Shown here: piece by piece, positions 10,112 to 18,314 of the stretch
Layout of the letters: the number at the start of each line of letters is the position of its first letter
Numbering within the stretch: the stretch's first letter is position 1
Source of the DNA: Terriglobia bacterium
GTDB lineage: Bacteria; Acidobacteriota; Terriglobia; UBA7540
Assembly (NCBI GenBank): GCA_020073545.1
Contig: JAIQEZ010000007.1
Location: 1 to 64,000 of the forward strand
Length of the DNA stretch: 64,000 bases
Direction of reading: 5' to 3'
The notes under the pieces: generated by a model
Database searches by the model: none
Told to the model about the DNA's origin: nothing
The model's input: the letters and a program-made list of their open reading frames with translations, nothing else
Translations under genes and position numbers: made by a program

Positions 10112-11491
10112 TCAGTGATTGATCTGCTGCAACAGGCGCTCGTAAGCCTGCCGAAAGTCGGAATTCTTCGGGTCGAGTTCGTACGCCGCTCGGTATTCCT
10201 GCAAGGCGCCCTGGCGGTCGCCTTTTTGCTCAAGCGCAAAACCGAGTGAGTAATGCGCAAAACCATTATGGGGGTTCAGGCGTAGCGCCTCGCGCTGTTC
10301 GGCAATGTCTCCATCCCAATCGCCCTTGTGCCCAAGCGCCACGCCGAAAGCGCAGTGCGCTGCGTCATCATTGGGGTTCAGGTGCAGTGCCTCGTGCTCT
10401 TCCGCGATCGCTCCATCCCAATCGCCCTTATGCCCAAGCGCCAAGCCGAGATTGTAGTGCGCAGCGTCATCATTGGGGTTGAGGCGCAGCGCCTCGCGTT
10501 CTTCTGCGATCGCTTCATCCCAATCGCCCTTGCGCCCAAGCGCCACGCCGAGATTGTTGTGCGCCCTGTCATTATTGGGGTTGAGGCGCAGCGCCTCGCG
10601 GTATTCCGCGATCTCTCCATCCCGATCGCCCTTGCTCCCAAGCGCTCCGCCGAGATTGACGTGCGCCTTCTCATTGTTGGGGTTGAGGCTTAGCGCCTCG
10701 CGGTATTCCGTGACTGCGCCGTCCCTGTCACCCTTCTGCCCGAGCGCCACGCCGAGATTGTTGTGCGCCATGTCATTATTGGGGTCGAGGCGCAGCGCCT
10801 CGCGGTATTCCGCGATCTCTCCATCCCGATCGCCCTTGCTCCCAAGAGCCGCACCGAGTGCGGCGTGCAAATCCGAGTCTTGAGGTTGTAGCCGAACTGC
10901 CGCGCGATACTCCGTCTCGGCGTCAGCATAGCGCTTGTCCCGCATGAACTCCGCCCCCCGCGCGGCGTGTTGCCGGATTTCCGCTTGCCGCGCCCGCAGC
11001 GCTCGGCCAACATGCTCCGGCTTCGTTACCTTCGCGCCCTTCAGCGCGCTAATCAGTTCGTCCTCGCCGCCAGCCATGCGGACTTCCTGGAGATAATCAG
11101 TGGTGGGCTTGAAATCGATACCGCGTTCGCGGACCAGCATGGTTACTCGATGGCCCGGCACTTGGCCTGCCAGCAGGAGAATGATCTGAATCTGATCGAG
11201 CGGCCTCCTCGTTGCCCCGCCCGCTGGCTGGGGGCGTCTCGCCGCGCGCAGAGCTGCCAGGAACGCCTCGTTTGCCCCCACCGCTCTGAGAGTCTGGAGG
11301 AATTCTTCCGTCGGCGCAAAATCAATGCTTCGTTGCTCGATCAACTTCGCGCCCGATTCATCACCCAACCCGGACCGCACCAAGCCTTGCACTTGCTCTT
11401 GTGTGAAGGCCTTCTGCTGCGCCCTCGCGGGCAGCGCAAGAATCAGTGCGATCATGAGCATCAAGGCGGTCGTAACGGGCCGATGCTTCAT
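10112..11491 (-). CDS. Secreted/periplasmic TPR repeat protein
   Basis: Signal peptide MKHRPVTTALMLMIALILALPARAQ, then tandem 34-aa TPRs (AHNNLGVALGxKGDxDGAIAEYREALRLNPNN). Confidence 0.8.
   Translation of the reverse strand: MKHRPVTTALMLMIALILALPARAQQKAFTQEQVQGLVRSGLGDESGAKLIEQRSIDFAPTEEFLQTLRAVGANEAFLAALRAARRPQPAGGATRRPLDQIQIILLLAGQVPGHRVTMLVRERGIDFKPTTDYLQEVRMAGGEDELISALKGAKVTKPEHVGRALRARQAEIRQHAARGAEFMRDKRYADAETEYRAAVRLQPQDSDLHAALGAALGSKGDRDGEIAEYREALRLDPNNDMAHNNLGVALGQKGDRDGAVTEYREALSLNPNNEKAHVNLGGALGSKGDRDGEIAEYREALRLNPNNDRAHNNLGVALGRKGDWDEAIAEEREALRLNPNDDAAHYNLGLALGHKGDWDGAIAEEHEALHLNPNDDAAHCAFGVALGHKGDWDGDIAEQREALRLNPHNGFAHYSLGFALEQKGDRQGALQEYRAAYELDPKNSDFRQAYERLLQQINH
10183..10896 (-). 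repeat. In-frame ~102-bp tandem repeats encoding TPRs
   Basis: The g[ct]gcctcg[ct]g phrase recurs at about 10285, 10387, 10489, 10591, 10693 and 10795, an exact 102-bp period. Confidence 0.85.
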
Positions 11492-11620
11492 CCGCGCCTC
11501 CCGAAAGCAGGAATCGCATTGACGAATTGTGCGCATTGTAGCACGGGGAGGACGCCGGCGGATGCCCCCTTGCCGCGGGCGATCAGGATATGCTGGGACC
11601 GCGCCGATTGCCCCCATAGC

Positions 11621-11677
11621 GCCGACCTTCAGGTCGGCATTTTCTTGTTTTTCCATCGTGCTGACCTAAAGGTCAGC
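11621..11677. repeat. Pair of related short palindromes
   Basis: GCCGACCT-TC-AGGTCGGC (11621-11638) and GCTGACCT-AA-AGGTCAGC (11660-11677). Confidence 0.7.
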
Positions 11678-11721
11678 GCTACATCAATGCGCCACCTGCG
11701 CGAAGCGAAGAACCCCCACCA

Positions 11722-11885
11722 CCCTGTCATTCTGAGGGAGCGCAGCGACCGAAGAATCCCGGCAGTGAGTGGAAGAAGGTCCTTTCCGCGGGGCGAGCGA
11801 GATGCAGAGTTCCTTCGCGGAGTTCACCCTGAGCGAAATGACAAGGATCCTTCGGCTACGCCTCAGGATGACAGCGAATGGGATC
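11722..11885. repeat. Dispersed intergenic repeat family (TCATTCTGAG..GCGCAGCGA..CGAAGAATC)
   Basis: Same phrase family recurs at 33049-33183 and 39163-39255. Confidence 0.65.
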
Positions 11886-11984
11886 AGGATGACAATCTGG
11901 GTGTAGGGGTACGGCCTGCCGGGCCCTCGCGTCGGGCTGCTGAACACGGCGAAAGGGGTACGGCAAGCCGTACCCCTACTCTTA

Positions 11985-14900
11985 TTACGTGAAATGCCGC
12001 GCGGAGTCGAACGCGCCGACGTGTTCCGCCTCGAGGTTCTTTGCCCGCAATCTGCCACTCAGAATCTTGAAGATGGCGAAGGCGATCTGGGGCCGCTCGA
12101 GAACCAGTTCGTGAAAACTCTCGCGGTCGATCTTAAGGACGAGGGTGGATTCAAGAGCGCGCACGGAGGCCGAGCGCGGCGCCTCGTCCACGATGGCCAT
12201 TTCGCCGAAGCACTCCCTCTCGCCCAGTTGCGCCACGGGGTACTCGTTGGATTCCACGTGGTAGAAAACCTCCACCTTGCCGCGCGCCAGCACGTAGAGG
12301 TGGTGGGCTGGCTGGCCTTCTTCGAAGAGCAATTCGTTCACGGCAAATTCCTTTTCGAGCGCGATGTCGGCCAGGGCCGCCAGCTCCTCGCTGTCCAGAG
12401 CGGCAAACAAGGGAGCGGATTTCAGGAACAGAACTTTCTCGATGGTGAGCATGGGGGTACCTCCGTGGCCGGTGGATCCCGACTGTTCCGCCAGGATGCG
12501 TTGAGCGACGCCCTGAAAGGCCGGGTCGAGCGAATGCGCGGCGGCCTCGGTCTGCGCCCGCCAGGAATCCCGGAAAGCCGTCCAGCCGGCGTAAAGAGCC
12601 GTCTCGCGTACCACGCGGTCGTAGTCCGTGAGGAGCGTTTGTAGCAGATGCCCGATATCGGGGACCGGGCGACCGGAAAGGTAATAGGCCGTGCAGGCGC
12701 GCACCCAAGGCTTGGGGTGTTGCACCAGTTCGAGCACGAAGGGTTCAAGCGCCCGGGGCCGATCGCCGGCGGGGGCAGGAGGAGGCTCGAGCAGGGCCAG
12801 GACCTGGCTTCCAATCTTCTTGGGCGCCAGGTTGTCGAGCGCCTCCAGGGCATCGGCCTTTAAGCGCGCGTCGCCGGAATTGAGCTTATCGAAAATGGCC
12901 AGCATCTGGTCGCGCCCGTAGAGAATCCCCAGCATGTGGAAGACGCGTTCTTCAATCTTGACTCGATCGTCCGCGAGCGCGTGGGCCAAAACCTGCTCCG
13001 GCTGCGTGCTGGGTTTGGGAACCAGGGCGTGCGAGCAGAGCAGACTTTCCCGGAAGCGATCCAGCTCCTCGCTGGCGTATTGGAGGAGCGCGGCGCGCGA
13101 CTCCTCCGGCAGAGTACCGGCTCGGGCTCGGCGCTCGAAAGCCTTCAGCACTTTCCAGCGCACTCGCCATTCCGAATCGCGCAGCAGGCTGGTGAGGGCA
13201 GTGAAGACCTGCGGGGATTCCAACCGGCCCAGTACATCGGCCAGTTCGCTGCGGATCTCCGCGCGAGGGGAAGCCAGCGTCGTTCGCACCAGGTCTTCCA
13301 CACAGGCCCCGCCGCACGGCGCAACAATCTTGGCGAGACTTCGACGTGCGTAGTGTCGTAGTTGGTGCGGCCCCGCCAGGACTTCGATCAAGTCCGGGAT
13401 AGCCTCGGTCGATCCGACCGCGCCCAGGCTCTTCGCCGCCAGGCAGCGAGTGTGTAATTCCGGATCGTGGAGGAGGCCGCGCAGGATTTCGGTGGATTCC
13501 CCCAGAGGGAGTTGGCCGAGAGCGTAGGCAGCCGCGGAGCGCGAAACGGAATCGCCGCGCGCGAGGTCGCGAAGCATAGGGAGGCAATCGCGCACCGCCT
13601 CGGCCCCCTGGATGGTGCGGAGCGCCACGATCGCGCTGACGCGTACGCGGAGCGCGGGGTCATTCAACATCGCCCGCAGCTTTTCCACCAATGCCGGGTC
13701 GTGGGTTTGCCCCAAAGCTTCCACGGCGTTGGCGCTCACCCGGCTGGCCGGATCGTGGAGCAGTGAAAGGAGTTGGTCCTGGTACTGGGCTGCGGCCACT
13801 CGACCCAGAACCCCCGCGGCGGTCGAGCGCACCCGAACATCCGAATGGTGCAGCAGCGCGGCCACGGTTTCTGTGGCGGCGTCGGTGCGCAGCCCTTCGA
13901 GCAATTGCAGCGCGGCTACCAGGCGATCGGGATTTGAGGTTTCGAGAGTCCGGGCAAGGATCGCCAGGCTGGCGGGATCCTTCAGCTTGCCGAGAGCGTT
14001 CACCGCCGCTTGGCGCAGAGCGGGGCTTTCCGCACGCAGGTTGCGAAGCAGCGCGCCAATGTAACCGCTCTGCGCGGTCAGGGCGAAATACAGCCAGACA
14101 ATCCCCAGAGCCAGCGCTCCCCAGGAGAGTTGCTGGCCGGTGGCGATTTCCATTCCCAGCCAACGCAGCGGATGCAGGTAGCTGTTCCCGATGAGGACGA
14201 GCGCCCCGGCGCAAACCAGTGAGAGGGGCTTGATGTAACCCTCGATGAAACCGCGCACCCGGGCGCGCTTGTCCGGTGAGATGGGATTGTAGAGAAGCTG
14301 ATACGACGAGTCCGAGAATGTGTACAGCATGGTGGCGTCGCCGAGTTTGGTGGAGAGGACGGACGCATAGCCGTATCGCCCGCCCATCCAGGCGGTGCCG
14401 AGTACCAGACAGAGCGGATGAAAGTTGATGGTCCTGCCTACTCCGAAACGCGCGATGACGGGTCGGGTGAGAAACATCTGAATCACCAGACAGAGGAGCC
14501 CTTGCACGCCGACGAAAACGCCGAAGAAAGTGGCGAGGTCGGTGGAGTTCGGGTATTTCGCGCGCATGGTTTTGTTGAAACAGAAGTCCACTACCGCGTA
14601 CACGGTCCACATCAAAAGGATATAGCCGGCCATGGATCGCTCGAGCGGCTCACGAGCGACCTCGGCGAAGCCTTCTTTGATTTTCTCGAGCTCCGAAGGC
14701 CTCCTTCTGGGGGGCACGGAGGGATCGAGTTCAGGGGCTTCGGGCTTGGAGCGATAACGGCGATAGGTGACGCCACCCAGAACGAGTGCGGCGAAAATCA
14801 GCACGGCCCACAGGCCGAAAAGATTTTCCGTGCCGAGGGTTTTGATGATTCCCTTGCTGCCCAATCCCACCCCGATCATTCCCAACAGTCCCCCGATGGC

Positions 14901-15344
14901 CAGAAAAGGAAAAAGCCGCTTGGCCTGACGGGTGTCGAACAGGTCGCCGACGAACGTCCAGAATTGCATCAGGGTGAAATACCAGATAACCTGCGCTTCC
15001 ATGTAAAGCACGGGGAAGAACCAGTGAGGATGTCCGAACAGGACGAGCCGGCTGGCGATCAGGCTGGCGATGAAGATCAGGGAAATTCCGCCCAGGAACT
15101 TCGCCCGCTCGATGCGGTCTACCAGCGTGGTGAAGGCCAACGAGCACAACACCAGGAAGGCGGCGTTGGCGAAGTACATGTAGGGGAGATATTGAACCCC
15201 GAAGTAAATCAGGAAAAGCGCGTCGCGCGCGTTGCGCCCGAACATAATGCCGGTGACGACCAGGAAGTTGACGGAAAGACTCAGCCAGACTACTGGACCT
15301 TCGCCGGGATAGATCGGGGAGAGGCGAACCAGCCAGCGCTTCAT
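11985..15344 (-). CDS. ATP/ADP-translocase-like (NTT) membrane domain fused to HEAT repeats and a C-terminal cyclic-nucleotide-binding domain
   Basis: N-term multi-TM (LSLSVNFLVVTGIMFGRNARDALFLIYFGVQYLPYMYFANAAFLVL), middle HEAT/PBS repeats (DPASLAILARTLE, DPALRVRVSAIVALRTI), C-term cNMP domain (ELLFEEGQPAHHLYVLARGKVEVFYHVESNEYPVAQLGERECFGEMAIVDEAPRSASVRA). Confidence 0.8.
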   Translation of the reverse strand: MKRWLVRLSPIYPGEGPVVWLSLSVNFLVVTGIMFGRNARDALFLIYFGVQYLPYMYFANAAFLVLCSLAFTTLVDRIERAKFLGGISLIFIASLIASRLVLFGHPHWFFPVLYMEAQVIWYFTLMQFWTFVGDLFDTRQAKRLFPFLAIGGLLGMIGVGLGSKGIIKTLGTENLFGLWAVLIFAALVLGGVTYRRYRSKPEAPELDPSVPPRRRPSELEKIKEGFAEVAREPLERSMAGYILLMWTVYAVVDFCFNKTMRAKYPNSTDLATFFGVFVGVQGLLCLVIQMFLTRPVIARFGVGRTINFHPLCLVLGTAWMGGRYGYASVLSTKLGDATMLYTFSDSSYQLLYNPISPDKRARVRGFIEGYIKPLSLVCAGALVLIGNSYLHPLRWLGMEIATGQQLSWGALALGIVWLYFALTAQSGYIGALLRNLRAESPALRQAAVNALGKLKDPASLAILARTLETSNPDRLVAALQLLEGLRTDAATETVAALLHHSDVRVRSTAAGVLGRVAAAQYQDQLLSLLHDPASRVSANAVEALGQTHDPALVEKLRAMLNDPALRVRVSAIVALRTIQGAEAVRDCLPMLRDLARGDSVSRSAAAYALGQLPLGESTEILRGLLHDPELHTRCLAAKSLGAVGSTEAIPDLIEVLAGPHQLRHYARRSLAKIVAPCGGACVEDLVRTTLASPRAEIRSELADVLGRLESPQVFTALTSLLRDSEWRVRWKVLKAFERRARAGTLPEESRAALLQYASEELDRFRESLLCSHALVPKPSTQPEQVLAHALADDRVKIEERVFHMLGILYGRDQMLAIFDKLNSGDARLKADALEALDNLAPKKIGSQVLALLEPPPAPAGDRPRALEPFVLELVQHPKPWVRACTAYYLSGRPVPDIGHLLQTLLTDYDRVVRETALYAGWTAFRDSWRAQTEAAAHSLDPAFQGVAQRILAEQSGSTGHGGTPMLTIEKVLFLKSAPLFAALDSEELAALADIALEKEFAVNELLFEEGQPAHHLYVLARGKVEVFYHVESNEYPVAQLGERECFGEMAIVDEAPRSASVRALESTLVLKIDRESFHELVLERPQIAFAIFKILSGRLRAKNLEAEHVGAFDSARHFT

Positions 15345-15628
15345 GTGCGAGGATGCCACCTGCAGACTCCGCAGCAACTCGTCAGAGGATCGGCCACATC
15401 GCCGGGTTTCGAGGGCGGCGCCAATCATGAAGGGTACGGCGCAGCCGCAGACCCCGCAGCGGTCTGCATTTTAGCGCAACTTTGGGGAAATCAGGGTGTA
15501 ACAATTGGGAGAAGAATAGCTTGAGCTCGTAGGGTGGTTAGGGAGGGGCAGCCCGCACTACAGCACGGGGACGGGGGCACAACGCCGGAAAACCGGCTCG
15601 CCGACCGGAAGCGGCAGCGCTGGCCGCG

Positions 15629-15811
15629 TCATTCATCCTTGATGGCGGCTTTGACCATTGCCAGGACGGACGGCGGGATCATGGCGGCCGAGATGCCATG
15701 ATCTTTTTCTGCGTGCTCGGCGGCGAGCTTCAACAGTTTCTCTTCAGTCTCGGCGCGCATCTCTTTGGGGCAGTTCATTCCAAGGTCACGGCAGCGCAGC
15801 ACTTTGGCCAT
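15629..15811 (-). CDS. DUF1059-family small protein
   Basis: MAKVLRCRDLGMNCPKEMRAETEEKLLKLAAEHAEKDHGI. Confidence 0.75.
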   Translation of the reverse strand: MAKVLRCRDLGMNCPKEMRAETEEKLLKLAAEHAEKDHGISAAMIPPSVLAMVKAAIKDE

Positions 15812-16163
15812 GGAAAACTCCTCTCCAGATAGAAGGATGCGGGTATTCTACCACGCGCGTCCAGGCACACATCTGGCAATAGCGCGCTCTCGCCTATTGA
15901 TTTTTGTGTAACGCTTGATATGATATGCGAGCATGGCCATAAGTTTGCGGAAGCATGCGCGGAGTGTGTGAGGTCGACAGGCGGAATTCCGCCTGCAAGC
16001 ATTGAAGAACACCGGGCGCCACAGCCCAGGCAACTCCGCGGGTGCGCCGCGACGTCGAAATTCCGGCGTGCAACGGTGGATTCGTTCAACTGGGAGTCGA
16101 CCGGTGGTGAGTTAGGGCTCTCATTGTTACGTCTCATAAGTTAGCTTCGACACCAGGTCGCCA

Positions 16164-18293
16164 GTGAGAATTGGCAGGCAAATCGTAAGTTTTGCGGGCG
16201 GTGTTGCCGTAGGAGTCTGCCTACTTCTGCTTCCCAAGCTCTGGCATCAATTCCGAGAATCTTCATCCAAGGCTTCCCCGAGAGCCATAGTCGACCAGGC
16301 GCACAACTTTCCAACTTCCCGGGTTGCTCGACCGCCGGACCATGCCCGGGTCTCCGAATCCGTGCGGGCGAGTTCCAGCGAACCTCCCCGTGTGGGGGCG
16401 CGGATCGTGGGGGAGAGGCGGCCTCCGGCGCGTCCCGCGCCCGAGACCACCAAACGCGCCGAACCGACTGAAGCGAAGGAAGTTGCGCCTGCCTCCGGAG
16501 GCAAGAAAGCAGGGCAGGTGCAGGCAAGTGCAGGCAGGTTAACGGAAGACTCTCCAGATCCGCCCGCTCCGGCCTCGTTCAAACCGCTCGGTTATGTGGA
16601 GAAGGCCGGGGGACGGGTCGAGGCAATTGTTTCCCAGGATGACCACATCTATGTCGTTCACGCAGGCGAGCTCTTCGCCGACAAGTACCGAGTCCTGAAG
16701 ATTTCTCCCGACTCGGTCGAGGCCGTCGACGAAACGACCGTGCAGGCCGGCCTGCGCCTGCCTGCGCAGGCGGGCAGGCAAGTGGCCCTGAACCAGCCAA
16801 CCAGCCGTGTTTCCAAAGAGTTAAGCGCGAACGCTGGACAGAATCCATTTCTCGTTGCCAAGCTGGACGCGCCGGGGCAACCGGCCGCTAGGCCGCCTGC
16901 CACCCAGAAAGAACAGCTTTCGACCCATCAGGGCGCTACGTCGGCTACCGAACCTCTTGGTTACGTGGAGAGGGCAGACGGGCGGGTGGAGACCATCATG
17001 GCGGACGGCGAGCATGTTCGCTTGGTTCCCCAAGCTGCGGTAGTCGCTGTGGCTCGGCGTGCTCCGCCCAGCATAGTCCCCGACCGTGCCTCGGCAGCGA
17101 GTGTTTCGGCCGGCAAGATCGTCCCCCCAGCCCTCAGTTCTGCGCAAGTCGCTGACGGATCGGCTCTTCCCGTGGAGGACCCGGGAACCGGCCTCGCCCC
17201 GGCGATTCGTGCGGTGTCGTTTCAACTACCCGATCGAGTTCCGGCGCCTGCCTACGGGCGAGCGTCGAATCCGCCGGAGCGCGGCCGGGCTGAGCAGCCG
17301 GCTGGGAGGCTGAAAACCGGAATTTGCCCGACAGGGTCCTGCGCCTCCATCCGCACAAAGAACCCCACCGGCCCGGCCAGTGTCTCGACCAGCCCGCCGA
17401 TCTTGATGAGGCCCATCGGATTTGTCGAGAAGGCCGAGGGCGAACTCGACGCGATTCTCTCTCTAAGTGATGACGTATATGTAGTTCGGCAGGGGGACTG
17501 TTTTGCGGGGCGATACCGTGCCCTCAGAGTTTCCCGGGAAGCGGTGGAGGCTGTGGAAGAATTGCCACACGATGGACTTTCGCCGCCCCGCCTGCGCCGG
17601 CAGGCTGTCCCGCAACCGCCCGCCTTACCAGACCTGTTTTCGGTCGCGATCCGGGACGGACCCTCACCGCCTCTGGCGGGCCAAGTCCGTCCAGAGTCTC
17701 AAGCGGAGCAGGTCGCTGCACCGCCTGAAGCCGCACCCCTTGACGAGGCGGTCTGGGCAAGCATTCCGCCGTCAGTACGTGAAGATCGGCGTAAGCGCCG
17801 CAAGCCCGCAAAGTCTCCAGACCGCGACCGCGCAAAGGCTGCGGACAAAGTACCCGTGTCGCCTGAACCTGCCACTTTCGTGTTCCAAGCGCTTGGCTAC
17901 GTCGAGACTGCGAAGGGAGAAGTCCAAGCCATCGTTGTGGATGGCGCCCAAGTGTATTTGGTCAGGCAAGGAGACACCTTTGCGGACCAATACCGGGCCG
18001 TGAGTGTTGATCCCGCCATGGTGTTGGCGGTTCGGGCGCCTCCGGGAGAGGAGGGGAAAAATTCGCTCTTCAGTCGGACAGGACCCGGCACGCTTGCATC
18101 CAACAAGGTGTTTGGAGTCTTGCGTCTTCCGCCGTCAGGGGTGGCAGACGTAGGACTTCTCCAGGACAAAGGCGCACTTGGAGGCTCCGGCCTCACGGAT
18201 GTGGGCGTAAATCTTTTCGGATCGCCGGGATTTGCCGGGTTTGACTTGCAGTCACATCTGATGATGGCCGATAATCGCAATGTTTCATTTTAG
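16164..18293 (+). CDS. Membrane-anchored protein with about four tandem PilP/GspC-like modules
   Basis: N-term TM anchor. Modules FKPLGYVEKAGGRVEAIVSQDDHIYVVHAGELFADKYRVLKISPDSVEAVDE; TEPLGYVERADGRVETIMADGEHVRLV; MRPIGFVEKAEGELDAILSLSDDVYVVRQGDCFAGRYRALRVSREAVEAVEE; FQALGYVETAKGEVQAIVVDGAQVYLVRQGDTFADQYRAVSVDPAMVLAV. Confidence 0.65.
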   Translation: MRIGRQIVSFAGGVAVGVCLLLLPKLWHQFRESSSKASPRAIVDQAHNFPTSRVARPPDHARVSESVRASSSEPPRVGARIVGERRPPARPAPETTKRAEPTEAKEVAPASGGKKAGQVQASAGRLTEDSPDPPAPASFKPLGYVEKAGGRVEAIVSQDDHIYVVHAGELFADKYRVLKISPDSVEAVDETTVQAGLRLPAQAGRQVALNQPTSRVSKELSANAGQNPFLVAKLDAPGQPAARPPATQKEQLSTHQGATSATEPLGYVERADGRVETIMADGEHVRLVPQAAVVAVARRAPPSIVPDRASAASVSAGKIVPPALSSAQVADGSALPVEDPGTGLAPAIRAVSFQLPDRVPAPAYGRASNPPERGRAEQPAGRLKTGICPTGSCASIRTKNPTGPASVSTSPPILMRPIGFVEKAEGELDAILSLSDDVYVVRQGDCFAGRYRALRVSREAVEAVEELPHDGLSPPRLRRQAVPQPPALPDLFSVAIRDGPSPPLAGQVRPESQAEQVAAPPEAAPLDEAVWASIPPSVREDRRKRRKPAKSPDRDRAKAADKVPVSPEPATFVFQALGYVETAKGEVQAIVVDGAQVYLVRQGDTFADQYRAVSVDPAMVLAVRAPPGEEGKNSLFSRTGPGTLASNKVFGVLRLPPSGVADVGLLQDKGALGGSGLTDVGVNLFGSPGFAGFDLQSHLMMADNRNVSF

Positions 18294-18314
18294 TTGCGGC
18301 CAGGGGAGGGAGGG

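Noticed and set aside
10183-10896. Regular repeats as a CRISPR array
   Set aside because: 102-bp in-frame units with no distinct spacers; they encode TPRs.
14418-15524. + strand 368-aa ORF
   Set aside because: Antisense to the NTT-like membrane domain; charged low-complexity translation typical of shadow ORFs.
15920-16144. 74-aa + strand ORF with CxxC/CxH-like residues
   Set aside because: Too short, no convincing family and no RBS I could support.
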